Positions 54,096 to 62,042 of a stretch of 64,000 nt of DNA are shown in pieces (position 1 is the first letter of the stretch; every line of letters starts with the position of its first letter). The position numbers and the translations under genes are program-made. The stretch comes from Myxococcales bacterium (GTDB lineage Bacteria > Myxococcota_A > Bradymonadia > Bradymonadales > GCA-2716585), in NCBI GenBank assembly GCA_002716585.1, contig PBBL01000011.1, forward strand, positions 1 through 64,000. Reading direction: 5' to 3'. The notes below the pieces were generated by a model. That model was given only the letters and a program-made list of their open reading frames with translations, made no database searches and was not told the DNA's origin.

Positions 54096-55664
54096 TCAAG
54101 CCTTCGGGCTCGGTCGCTTCAGCGCTTCGGCCACCTGGCGGAAGACGCTGCCCGAGTCGGCGCCGCGCTCGTCGCGCCCCGGCTCGGGTTCTGGGGTCGG
54201 GCTCGCCGGGGTCGCCCCCGGCTCGGGTGTCGCGCCGCTGAGCGCCGCCCGGACGCGCTCAGCGATCTGCTCGTCATCGAGCTGGCCGTCGATCGTGAGG
54301 CTGAGCCTCAACGTCCGCTGCGACCCGGACGGGGCGCTCAGGCCACCCCCGCAGGCGCAGCCCCCACAGGCGCATCCCCCGTCGCGCTCGGCGTCCGCGC
54401 CCCCGTCGCTCATCTCGTCGCCGTCGCCGCTGTCGTCGTCCTCGTCTTCGGCGTAGGTGCAGCCGTCGTCCTCGGCGGCGGCGAGCAGGTCGTCGATGGA
54501 GAGCCCCAGGGCCTCACCGAGCGCCTCCAGCCGGTCGCGCCCGGGGCAGTTGATCACCCCGGCGACGATGTCGCTCACGGTGCCCTCCTCGGTCCCGGCG
54601 GCCTCAGCCAGGTCGGCGATGATCTCCTCGCGGGTCAGGTCGTCGGTGACCATCGCCCCGATCGCCTCGTCGAGCATGGCGCCGACGTTGGCCCCCCGGA
54701 GCGCGAAGCGCCTGCGGGTGCCGGTGCGCCGGACCACCCCGAAGGGCCTCCGCCGGGCGCCGTTGTTGTTGCTGTTCTTGCCTCGTCGTGGCATGGACCT
54801 CTCCTTTCGTGAGGTTGTCTCTCGTGGGGTCGTCGTGGTCGGCGTTCGTGGTTCGGCGTCGCCGCTGGGGCGCCACCCGGGGACGAGGAGCTTCTCGATG
54901 GAGCGGACCACCTCGACGCGGCTCTCTTCGTTGGCGGGGTCGCTCACCAGGGACCACTCGCGCAGGACCGCCTCGAAGACGTAGGCCGGGTCCCACCACC
55001 AGGCCTCATGGGGGTCGAGCCCCTCCTCGATCATCTGGTCGGTGGTGAGGAACTTGACCTGGTCCCACACCCAGTCGAACCCGATGCTGAGGCCGGTGAC
55101 GACCTGCTCGGCGGCGAGCATGAGGGCGCGGTAGCCCAGCCCCGCCTGGTTCTTGAAGTCCACCACCTGGGCCTCGGCGAGCAGGCCGGTGCTGTCCTCC
55201 TCAAGGTGCACGGCCCGCCCGACGGCGTCGCGGTGCTCCAGGCGGAAGTTGATCCGGCTCGGCTTGCCCGCGGCGAGCAGGTCGGTGTGGCGGACATCGA
55301 TGCTCTTCTTGAACGCCCCCTGGATGAACTTCGTCCAGTACGCGTCCCAGGTCCACGTGTTGGCGTAGCCGCGGATGATCCCCTTGGCCACGTCAACCTG
55401 GACCTCGAACCCCTCGCCCTCGGCGAACTCGGCCTCTTCGTCCGCCCTGGAGGAGGGGAGCGCCTTCGGGAGGAGCGCGGGGCGCACGCCGCCCGTCCCG
55501 GTGCGCTCGGCCAGCGCCCTGAGGTTCTCCTCGCGCGTGCGCGGGGTCCACAGCCGCCCATCCGGCAGGCTCAGCTCCGAGGGGGCCTGCGCAGGGGGCT
55601 GGCGGCGCCTGCGGGTCTGTGGTGTCTGCGGTGTGCGTCGTTCGGGTCGTCGTGGGGTCGTCAT
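54096..55664 (-). CDS. Prohead protease (HK97 S78-type) with long Cys-rich C-terminal extension
   Basis: ATG 55664. 522 residues. Protease at ~80-260: FEVQVDVAKGIIRGYANTWT, INFRLEHRDAVGRAVHLEED with catalytic-type His, VTGLSIGFDW with Ser, REWSLVSDPANEES. The C-terminal half is unusual: a basic stretch, a HTH-like segment (LTREEIIADLAEAAGTEEGT, PGRDRLEALGEALGLSIDDL), acidic linkers and GGCACGGCACGGG. It may include an internal scaffold or structural tail. Overlaps the portal stop. Confidence 0.85.
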   Translation of the reverse strand: MTTPRRPERRTPQTPQTRRRRQPPAQAPSELSLPDGRLWTPRTREENLRALAERTGTGGVRPALLPKALPSSRADEEAEFAEGEGFEVQVDVAKGIIRGYANTWTWDAYWTKFIQGAFKKSIDVRHTDLLAAGKPSRINFRLEHRDAVGRAVHLEEDSTGLLAEAQVVDFKNQAGLGYRALMLAAEQVVTGLSIGFDWVWDQVKFLTTDQMIEEGLDPHEAWWWDPAYVFEAVLREWSLVSDPANEESRVEVVRSIEKLLVPGWRPSGDAEPRTPTTTTPRETTSRKERSMPRRGKNSNNNGARRRPFGVVRRTGTRRRFALRGANVGAMLDEAIGAMVTDDLTREEIIADLAEAAGTEEGTVSDIVAGVINCPGRDRLEALGEALGLSIDDLLAAAEDDGCTYAEDEDDDSGDGDEMSDGGADAERDGGCACGGCACGGGLSAPSGSQRTLRLSLTIDGQLDDEQIAERVRAALSGATPEPGATPASPTPEPEPGRDERGADSGSVFRQVAEALKRPSPKA

Positions 55665-56935
55665 GCGGCCTCCTCGTGTGCGTCGCGGGCCTCGGGGCGG
55701 AGGGGGACGACGTTGCTCTCCTCGGTGAGCTGAAGCCCCAGGCGCAGCCGTCGGTTGATCTCGTCGATGGGGATCCCCATCTTGTGGAGCGTCTCAGCCT
55801 TGTCGACCTGGTCCTGGGTGAGGTCGCTCAGGACGTCGATCTCGGAGGTGTCGAACCACACCCGCACCCCGTCGCCGAAGTCCTCGCGCAGCCCCCGGGC
55901 GAGCCCGCCGTAGACCTTCTTGGCCAGCGGGATCCCGGTCAGGAGCCAGTAAATCCGCATCGCCTCGCGGGTGTTGTTGTAGTTCGCCTTGGAGTAGTCC
56001 CCGCCGAGCACAGGCGGAACCCCGAAGCCCGCGAAGATCTCCTCGCGGTTGAGCTTGCGCCCGTCGGTCACCTGGAGCTTCTCAGCGTTCAGGGCGAAGG
56101 GGGTGAACTTGGCGCTGTGTCCGAAGATGGCGATCCGGCCCGAGTTCTCCGCGCCCCCGTGGCGACGCTCAAAGGCGTTTCGGACCGAGTCGAGCTGCTC
56201 CTGGGTGGGGTGGCCGTCCAGGGAGAGGAGCCCGGACGGGCGGTGCCCCTGGCTGAAGATGCGGGCGTTGTACTGCGCGGCGGCGACGTCGCCGTCCACC
56301 GCGAACCCGAGCGCCTCCAGGCGGCTGATCCCCCAGTAGGGGCGGCGCGGGTCGGGGATCCCCTGGATGTGGATGACGTCCCGCTTGGGGTACTCCGCGC
56401 CCAGGTCCGGCGAGCGGTTCTTCTCGTAGTGGGTGATCCCTCGCCCCCGCTCCAGCACCGGGCGCAGCTCGTCCGAGGGGATGGGCCACAGGTGGGTGAC
56501 GCCGTCCATGCGCCACTGGCTGTCGAGCCCGCGCCCCTTGGTAAACAGGAGGTTGCCGCCGAAGTCCAGCCCGAGCACCCCGCGCTGAAGCAGCTCGAAC
56601 CGGTCGTGGTCCTCGTTGGGCTCCTCAAGCAGCTTCTGGAGCGGGTGCCGCGGCCCCTCGTCGGCGTCCACCCAGGTGTCGTCGCGCTGGAACTGGATCT
56701 TGGTGGGCAGGCTCGCGATGGACTCGGCGCGGGTCATCGCGCAGGTCAGCACCCAGCCGCTCTTGCGCAGCCCCTCGTCGATCGCGGTCTCCTCCGACCA
56801 CGACGACCGCACCCGCCGCCCGCTCTCCCCCCAGCTGATCACCGAGGCCAGGGGCATCGACCGCACCCCGCCGCGCCCCGTCCCATGCCCCCGCCCGGTG
56901 AACCGGCTCCAGATGTTGGACCAGAACCCCGCCAT
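55661..56935 (-). CDS. Portal protein, HK97 family
   Basis: ATG 56935 overlaps the terminase stop. 424 residues. AIDEGLRKSGWVLTCAMTRA, LLEEPNEDHDRFELLQRGVL, RDVIHIQGIPDPRRPYWGIS, LNREEIFAGFGVPPVLGGDY and ANYNNTREAMRIYWLLTGIP are the conserved portal blocks, including the F-G-V-P-P clip. Dodecamer at the capsid vertex through which DNA is packaged. Confidence 0.92.
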   Translation of the reverse strand: MAGFWSNIWSRFTGRGHGTGRGGVRSMPLASVISWGESGRRVRSSWSEETAIDEGLRKSGWVLTCAMTRAESIASLPTKIQFQRDDTWVDADEGPRHPLQKLLEEPNEDHDRFELLQRGVLGLDFGGNLLFTKGRGLDSQWRMDGVTHLWPIPSDELRPVLERGRGITHYEKNRSPDLGAEYPKRDVIHIQGIPDPRRPYWGISRLEALGFAVDGDVAAAQYNARIFSQGHRPSGLLSLDGHPTQEQLDSVRNAFERRHGGAENSGRIAIFGHSAKFTPFALNAEKLQVTDGRKLNREEIFAGFGVPPVLGGDYSKANYNNTREAMRIYWLLTGIPLAKKVYGGLARGLREDFGDGVRVWFDTSEIDVLSDLTQDQVDKAETLHKMGIPIDEINRRLRLGLQLTEESNVVPLRPEARDAHEEAA

Positions 56936-58365
56936 CAGACCCACCCCCCGAAGAACGCCCCGCCCGGGTGGGTCAGCCCCCAGTCCGCGAGCGCCGCCGC
57001 CACCGCGAGGTCGCCGTGGGTGTCCTCGCCCCCTTCGCTCTCGGTCTCGGGGATCACCACCCCCTCGCGCCCCTCCTTGGTGTAGGACTGCTGGACCGAC
57101 TCCAGCTCCATGCGCAGGTCGGTGTGGACCGGGATCGCCACCACGTCGAGCTGCATCCCGTGGAGCAGCGAGTTGAACAGCCGCACCCGCGAGGAGGTCG
57201 AGAACGCGTACCCCTCCACCAGCCCCTCGCCCCAGCGCCGGGTCGCCTCCTCGGCGGGCATGTCGCCGATCCCCTGGCGATCGACCGTGATCTTGACCGT
57301 GTTGCGCTCCGCCTTGAGCGCCTCGATCCGGTCGAGCTGGAGGTGCCACGGGACCTTGATCAGGCGCTGCGGACGCCAGATGAAGCGCCGCCGCTCGCCG
57401 CTGCGCCGCGGCAGCCCCTCCAGCGACTGCGCCAGCCCCGCCGGGTGCCTGCGCCGCGCCGGGTCCCAGCCGATCCCCTGGCGCACCTGGGCGCTGGACA
57501 GGGCCGGGAAGTCGGTCGGGATCCGCTCCAGGTCGGGGTCGTACTGCACCGCGTCGAGCAGCTCGGGCGGGAAGAACCCACCCGCGGGCGCCCTCCACTC
57601 GCACCGGTACCACTGCCCGAAGGCGGGTACCCCGAGCCGCCCGATGAGCCGCTTGACGTTCATCTCGACCCACGCCGTGACCTTCTCCAGGGGGTGCCCG
57701 AGGTCGTCGCGCAGCCACCGGGTCATGGCCTCCTCCCAGGTCGTCGTGATCTTGATGAACGACCGCGACAGCCGCCCCTCCCAGAACTTTTGGAAGAAGC
57801 TGCCATAGACAGAGGCGTTGCCGATGATCCGGTAGCGCGCCGTGAGCCCCCTGGAGCGCTGCCCCTGGACGACCGCGTCGGCGGTCTCGTAGATGAGCGC
57901 CGCCCGGGGCATGATCCCGATCTCGTTCAAGACGATGTTGCCCCTGCGGCCCTGGGCGTTCTTGGGGGTCGCGGCGTAGGCCTTGATGGCGGAGCCGTTG
58001 TCGAGCACGATCTGAGAGACTGTGTCGGAGGTGCGCTTGGGGAAGGCCACACCGTTCTGCCGGTGGAGCAGCTCCAGGTAGTCGAGGTGCTTGGAGGCGT
58101 CGGCGAGGAAGTCCTTGCTGTGGCTGAAGCTCGCGGACAGGACCGACCACTGCTGCCCCCGGCGCGTCGCCACGTCGAGCGCGGGCTCAAACGCCCACGT
58201 GTGGTCCTTGCCGAGCTGCCGCGCGCCCCGGTGGGCGATGTCCCCCTGCTGCCCGAGCGCGAGCCACTCCCGCTGGTAGCCCCGGAGCGCCGCCCGCACC
58301 CCGTCCAGGAGCCACGGCGGCGCCGGGTAGCGCCCCGACCCGTCCTCGACGAAGTGGCTGTGCAC
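56935..58365 (-). CDS. terL: Terminase large subunit
   Basis: GTG 58365 follows GGAGGCTGAGG, overlapping no earlier gene. About 476 residues. Walker A-like GARQLGKDHTWAFE (GKD form found in several phage terminases), Walker B NIVLNEIGIM, and a C-terminal RNase H-like nuclease with NTVKITVDRQGIGDMPAEEA and acidic TESEGGEDTHGDLAVAAALA. Packages DNA into the prohead and cuts concatemers. A longer in-frame upstream extension is a shadow of the small-subunit gene. Confidence 0.9.
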   Translation of the reverse strand: MHSHFVEDGSGRYPAPPWLLDGVRAALRGYQREWLALGQQGDIAHRGARQLGKDHTWAFEPALDVATRRGQQWSVLSASFSHSKDFLADASKHLDYLELLHRQNGVAFPKRTSDTVSQIVLDNGSAIKAYAATPKNAQGRRGNIVLNEIGIMPRAALIYETADAVVQGQRSRGLTARYRIIGNASVYGSFFQKFWEGRLSRSFIKITTTWEEAMTRWLRDDLGHPLEKVTAWVEMNVKRLIGRLGVPAFGQWYRCEWRAPAGGFFPPELLDAVQYDPDLERIPTDFPALSSAQVRQGIGWDPARRRHPAGLAQSLEGLPRRSGERRRFIWRPQRLIKVPWHLQLDRIEALKAERNTVKITVDRQGIGDMPAEEATRRWGEGLVEGYAFSTSSRVRLFNSLLHGMQLDVVAIPVHTDLRMELESVQQSYTKEGREGVVIPETESEGGEDTHGDLAVAAALADWGLTHPGGAFFGGWV

Positions 58366-58369
58366 GGCC

Positions 58370-59068
58370 TCAGCCTCCGCCGCCCTTGCCGCTGTCGCCG
58401 CCCCTGTCGCCGCCCCCGCCTCCCCCCTCCTCCTCTTCTTCATCGTCCGCTTCGGCCTCGGCGAGGTCCCGGTCGAGATCGGGGCCTTGATCGGGGGGGA
58501 CGTTGTAGATGTGGGTGAAGATCTCAGCGACCTTGACCGGACCGATGCTCTCGCCGCCCGCTCCCACCAGCTCGGGCGGCGCGGTGACCTTGCCGATGCC
58601 GCGATCGAGCAGGCGATCGGCGAGCTCGAACACGTGGGGGACCCGGCCCCCCGGCTCCAGCACCCGGATCGCCCGAGCGCGGCGCTCATCGTCCTCGCTG
58701 ACGAGGTCCTTGAGCAGCTCTCTCTGGAGGATGATGATGCTGAGCGCCTGTTCGGCAGCGATTTGCTCGGCGGCGGCTCGCAGGCTGGAGCGACCTCCAG
58801 GGTTGCCCGAGGAGCCAGGGAGCCAGTAGCCGCTGCCGTCGCGACGGGGCAGGGGCTTGCCGTCAAGCAGATCAGCAAGCTCATCGTCGTCAGGGCGATA
58901 CCTGTCGTCCAGCCGCCAGTGCCGCAGCGTGGCGTAGGCGACGTCCAACTCAAACGCGGCGGCCCGGATCGACCCCAGCTCGTAGCTGCGGCGGACGGCC
59001 TCCTTCCTGAAGGCGTCCTTCTCGGCCTCGGTCTCACCGTATGTCCTGCGCTTTGAACCACGTGACAT
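58370..59068 (-). CDS. Probable terminase small subunit
   Basis: ATG 59068, first gene of the leftward late operon, with the octamer array 6 nt upstream. 232 residues. N-terminal HTH (KDAFRKEAVRRSYELGSIRA, AAFELDVAYATLRHWRLDDR) then a linker GYWLPGSSGNPGGRSS common in phage terminase-adjacent proteins, a helical part (LRAAAEQIAAEQALSIIILQ) and a Glu/Gly-rich tail. DNA recognition at pac/cos is inferred from position and HTH. Confidence 0.72.
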   Translation of the reverse strand: MSRGSKRRTYGETEAEKDAFRKEAVRRSYELGSIRAAAFELDVAYATLRHWRLDDRYRPDDDELADLLDGKPLPRRDGSGYWLPGSSGNPGGRSSLRAAAEQIAAEQALSIIILQRELLKDLVSEDDERRARAIRVLEPGGRVPHVFELADRLLDRGIGKVTAPPELVGAGGESIGPVKVAEIFTHIYNVPPDQGPDLDRDLAEAEADDEEEEEGGGGGGDRGGDSGKGGGG

Positions 59069-59073
59069 CTGCC

Positions 59074-59097
59074 TGCTTCAAGCATTCAAGCGTTCAT
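59074..59097 (-). repeat. TTGAACGC-type octamer array upstream of terminase genes
   Basis: Minus strand ATGAACGC (59097-59090), TTGAATGC (59089-59082), TTGAAGCA (59081-59074) in strict 8-bp register immediately before ATG 59068. Being this close to the start codon, it may act in the RNA leader as well as in DNA. Confidence 0.8.
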
Positions 59098-59112
59098 TTT
59101 GGGTGGATGCGG

Positions 59113-59177
59113 TTGACGGCATCCTCCGTCAACCCTATCCTCTCATCAGATATCAGCGGTGATATCTGTAGTGTCAA
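59113..59177. promoter_or_regulatory. Bidirectional late control region with two palindromes
   Basis: TTGACGG-N6-CCGTCAA (59113-59132) and CAGATATCA-GCGG-TGATATCTG (59147-59168). Rightward promoter: TTGACG (59113-59118), 17-nt spacer, TATCCT (59136-59141). Leftward: TTGACA (59177-59172) with TGATAT 16 nt on, inside the palindrome. It separates the leftward terminase operon from rightward late genes; a regulator on the palindrome would affect both. Confidence 0.6.
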
Positions 59178-59239
59178 AACTGTAACTGTTCACCTGCGAG
59201 AGCGCAAGGGCGAGCGGACGAATTGAGAGGGGCGAGGCG

Positions 59240-59746
59240 GTGACAGCACTGAGCGGGAGCACGATTGGAGCGGCGTTGCTGAACGCCGTGTCGCTGAACT
59301 ACAAGGGGGGGCGCTGGCCCGCGTGGTGCCAGGAGGCCGCCGGGGCGTTTCTGGCCTACCTCACGCAGCCGCGGGTGATCGTGGCGACCATCAATGAAGA
59401 AGATGCGAACGTCATCGCCGTCTCCCTCCAGGTCAAGAACACCCAGGGGACCGACATCGAGGAGGCCACCGACGTCCTCGTGGAGCTGTTCGACCAGGAC
59501 TGGCTCAAGGTCGCCGACACCGCCTTCACCGTGGGCATCACCGCCGGGGCGAACCAGGGCACCGCGAAGACCGACGAGGATGAGGCGGCGCTGCTCCTGA
59601 CGACCCACACCGACGGCAGCGCCAGCATCGACGTCACCGACGTCGCCCCCGCGGGCACGAAGATCTACGCCCGCATCACCGTGATGAGCGACGGCAACAC
59701 CGTCGGGGCCGTCACCGTCGAAGAGATCGACTTCAGCCTCGTGTAA
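59240..59746 (+). CDS. Predicted virion/decoration-type protein
   Basis: GTG 59240 with GAGAGGGG upstream. 168 residues. Helical start (IGAALLNAVSLNYKGGRWPA, AFLAYLTQPRVIVATI) then an Ig-like beta domain (VIAVSLQVKNTQGTDIEEAT, DVLVELFDQDWLKVADTAFT, GTKIYARITVMSDGNTVGAV). First gene of the rightward late operon, so probably structural. Similar proteins occur near phage tail and head genes; role not certain. Confidence 0.7.
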   Translation: MTALSGSTIGAALLNAVSLNYKGGRWPAWCQEAAGAFLAYLTQPRVIVATINEEDANVIAVSLQVKNTQGTDIEEATDVLVELFDQDWLKVADTAFTVGITAGANQGTAKTDEDEAALLLTTHTDGSASIDVTDVAPAGTKIYARITVMSDGNTVGAVTVEEIDFSLV

Positions 59747-59752
59747 CACCGA

Positions 59753-59780
59753 CCGCCGCGGCTTCGATGAGTCGCGGCGG
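59753..59780 (+). terminator. Hairpin after first rightward late gene
   Basis: CCGCCGCG (59753-59760) pairs with CGCGGCGG (59773-59780), followed by a second GCAGAC/GTCTGC stem-loop. No T-run; possible attenuator between the first and second late genes. Confidence 0.45.
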
Positions 59781-59812
59781 CAGACCCAGCGTCTGCACCA
59801 CGCACCGAGCAA

Positions 59813-59836
59813 AAGAACGCTTGAATGCTTGAGTGT
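59813..59836 (+). repeat. TTGAACGC-type octamer array (plus orientation)
   Basis: AAGAACGC (59813-59820), TTGAATGC (59821-59828), TTGAGTGT (59829-59836) in 8-bp register, 25 nt before ATG 59862. Orientation follows the rightward gene. Confidence 0.75.
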
Positions 59837-59861
59837 AGACAACAACTTCACAGGAGCACCC

Positions 59862-60176
59862 ATGAGCAACACCAAGAGCAAGACCGACGACAAGGCGACC
59901 AAGGACGACGACAAGGCGACCAAGGACGACGGCAAGGGCAGTGGCAAGAGCGGCGAGGTGACCGCGAAGACCACCGCGCCCCTCCCGGCCATGCCCTACG
60001 GGGTGCCGATCCGGGCCGGGAGCCTGCTCAAGAAGGAGGGCAAGAAGATCCGGGACGCCCCGAAGGACCAGAAGGCGACCGCGGTGGATCAGGAGGCGCT
60101 CGCCGAGGAGTTGGCGAAGCTCCTGACCGAGGGTGACCCCGCGGGGTCCTGGTCGGTGACGTTCAAGGCCGAGTGA
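59862..60176 (+). CDS. Small Lys/Asp-repeat protein
   Basis: ATG 59862 with CAGGAGCACC upstream. 104 residues. N-terminus is tandem DDKATKDDDKATKDDGK repeats (disordered), then a basic helical C-terminus (KKEGKKIRDAPKDQKATAVD, QEALAEELAKLLTEGDPAGS). No membrane part. The repeats may bind nucleic acid or serve as a virion linker. Function unknown. Confidence 0.68.
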   Translation: MSNTKSKTDDKATKDDDKATKDDGKGSGKSGEVTAKTTAPLPAMPYGVPIRAGSLLKKEGKKIRDAPKDQKATAVDQEALAEELAKLLTEGDPAGSWSVTFKAE

Positions 60177-60223
60177 CCAGGACGCGGGCAGGGTTGTCCG
60201 TCAGCACGTAGGAGGGCGTCGTC

Positions 60224-60523
60224 GTGGCGCAACCTCAAGTGAGAAACGCAGGAGCGGTTGAGGTGACCACCTCGATCACGGAGATCCTGCCCGAGCGAGA
60301 TGCCGTCAACACCGGGATCATGCTCCAGAACCTGAGCGGCTCGGTGGACGTGTACCTCGGGCCGTACAACTCAGGGGACGGGGCGCTGACCACCAGCAAC
60401 GGCATCCTCCTGGCGGCGGGGGCCTCGCTGGTCCTGGGCGGCAACGGGGCGGTCTTCAAGGACGCCGTGTACGGCCGCACCGGGTCGGGCGTTGCCGATG
60501 TCCGCTACCTGAGGTGGGGGTGA
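60224..60523 (+). CDS. Small beta-rich structural protein
   Basis: GTG 60224 after GTAGGAGGGC. 99 residues: EVTTSITEILPERDAVNTGI, MLQNLSGSVDVYLGPYNSGD, ILLAAGASLVLGGNGAVFKD. This strand pattern (S-I-x-I-L-P-x-N..R..I-x-N-x-S) resembles small phage capsid-decoration or tail proteins. Rightward late operon, 6 nt before the LamG-like gene. Confidence 0.7.
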   Translation: MAQPQVRNAGAVEVTTSITEILPERDAVNTGIMLQNLSGSVDVYLGPYNSGDGALTTSNGILLAAGASLVLGGNGAVFKDAVYGRTGSGVADVRYLRWG

Positions 60524-60529
60524 GCCGTC

Positions 60530-61582
60530 ATGCCTACCGGGTACCTCGGTCACCTGCCTCCTGTGAGGCTGCCAGCGCTTCAGAGCGGCGTCACCTTCGG
60601 GACCGCAGCCAGCGCGCTGAGCTACCAGCTCACGAACAACGACCAGGCCAACCCCTGCGGCCTCCAGCTCGCCTTCAACCCGGCCTACCTGGAGGCTGAC
60701 GAGGACACGCAGGACGATGGGACGGTGGCGGCGCCCTGCTACGTCATCGAGCCAGGGGGGAGCCGGGCGATCTCCCTGGTGCGGTCGGACACCTGCCCCG
60801 ACTCAGGCGGCCCCTACCCGGTGACCGTGACGGCGACGCTGGCGGGGGGCACGGTGGTCGTGGGGTCGATCTCCGTGGAGCCACCCTCGGACGTGCCGTC
60901 TCTTCTGGCGGCGTTGTCCCCGTCGCTGCTCTACGACTTCCGAACCGTCTCGCCCGTGGCGGGCTTTGGCTCGGGGGATCTGACGCTCCAGAATGGCGCC
61001 TCGCTCGTTGCTCCAGCCGAAGGCTCGGGCTTCCTCGGTGAGCTGTTCATCGCGGGCGCGGCCCAGGATGCCTACTTCTCTCAAATCGCCAACACGATGA
61101 ACCGGACGGCTGGCCAGGACCGCTCCCTCGTCTGGGCTGGACGACTCGGACCCGACAACAACGACAGCCGCATCATCACCGACTGCGCGACCGTGGGTCG
61201 ATACATCGGCTCCATCGGCGACACGGGCGGCGGCTTCCTCCAGATCGGCAACGACGGCTACGACCCGAACGACTACAGCCTCCACCTCGCCAGCAAGAGC
61301 ACGGAGGAGCTGGGTCCCTACCTCATCTGCATCGCCTGGGACGCCAGCGAGAACGACTACGTGATCTCAGCCCTCGGCCCTGGGGATGGCGGCTCCTGGA
61401 CCCAGCAGACACAGGCAGTGGGGGCGCAGACGGGCGACCCCAACCCCCGAACGTACTACCTCGGCGGCATCTCCGCCTCGGCGCGCATCGCGCACCACGG
61501 CGCCTACGCCATCTACGACACCTTCATCGACGCGCCGACCGACCTGGCTGGCGTCGCTGCTGCCATGGGGATCGGTTCATGA
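60530..61582 (+). CDS. LamG-like tail fibre or virion surface protein
   Basis: ATG 60530. 350 residues. N-terminal beta domain (1-120: GVTFGTAASALSYQLTNNDQ, VTVTATLAGGTVVVGSISVE), then a LamG/concanavalin-like region at ~130-345 (LLYDFRTVSPVAGFGSGDLT, DRSLVWAGRLGPDNNDSRII, LGGISASARIAHHGAYAIYD). Such domains in phages bind cell-surface sugars. No signal peptide. The next gene overlaps its stop. Confidence 0.75.
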   Translation: MPTGYLGHLPPVRLPALQSGVTFGTAASALSYQLTNNDQANPCGLQLAFNPAYLEADEDTQDDGTVAAPCYVIEPGGSRAISLVRSDTCPDSGGPYPVTVTATLAGGTVVVGSISVEPPSDVPSLLAALSPSLLYDFRTVSPVAGFGSGDLTLQNGASLVAPAEGSGFLGELFIAGAAQDAYFSQIANTMNRTAGQDRSLVWAGRLGPDNNDSRIITDCATVGRYIGSIGDTGGGFLQIGNDGYDPNDYSLHLASKSTEELGPYLICIAWDASENDYVISALGPGDGGSWTQQTQAVGAQTGDPNPRTYYLGGISASARIAHHGAYAIYDTFIDAPTDLAGVAAAMGIGS

Positions 61583-61878
61583 GGCGCACGGACACAGCAC
61601 AAGGCCGCGGCGAGCGGTGGGTCTGGATGGCCATCCACGGCGTCGGCGCTGCGCTCGCGGCGGGCGGGCTCCTGGTTGGGCTCATGTGGGGCCTGGGCAT
61701 CAGCCTCGGCGTGGACAACGACCCCTACCCCTACCAGGTTCCCAAGAGCGCAGCCGATCCCGGCTATGACCAGCTCCCTGACGGCGGCGTTCTGCTCGGC
61801 GAGGAGCTGTGCGCCGTCCTCGATGGGGGGTGCTCCGACGCCGAGGTGGGCCAAGCTGCCCACGAGGGGGAGCGGTGA
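61579..61878 (+). CDS. Membrane protein, holin/spanin candidate
   Basis: ATG 61579 overlaps the previous stop. 99 residues with one membrane helix at ~15-45 (VWMAIHGVGAALAAGGLLVG, LMWGLGISLGV), basic N-terminus inside, acidic periplasmic part (DNDPYPYQVPKSAADPGYDQ). Followed with overlap by another single-helix gene and near the endolysin, so a lysis role is plausible. Not a recognised holin family. Confidence 0.6.
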   Translation: MRRTDTAQGRGERWVWMAIHGVGAALAAGGLLVGLMWGLGISLGVDNDPYPYQVPKSAADPGYDQLPDGGVLLGEELCAVLDGGCSDAEVGQAAHEGER

Positions 61879-62042
61879 GGCGACTGCGGCGGAAAAGGCC
61901 CCTGTGGGTTCGCGGGCTCCTGATCGGCCTCGGTGCCGTGGGTATCGGGTGCCTGGTGTGCGCGGCGTGTGTGCAGACGGCGGCGGCGGTGGTGTGGCCT
62001 GAGCCTGAGCCCATGAGGCGGCGGCGGGGAGGTGAGCGATGA
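61875..62042 (+). CDS. Small membrane protein, possible second lysis gene
   Basis: GTG 61875 overlaps the TGA of the previous gene (GTGA). 55 residues. Very basic N-terminus (RRLRRKRPLWVRG), one hydrophobic segment LLIGLGAVGIGCLVCAACVQ and Arg-rich end. GIGC...CAAC could be a poor lipobox, so an outer spanin is possible. Coupled to both neighbours. Confidence 0.55.
   Translation: MRRLRRKRPLWVRGLLIGLGAVGIGCLVCAACVQTAAAVVWPEPEPMRRRRGGER

Noticed and set aside
56936..58150. Long N-terminal extension of the portal protein
   Set aside because: It is an out-of-frame shadow of the terminase gene; ATG 56935 overlaps the terminase stop and begins the portal sequence.
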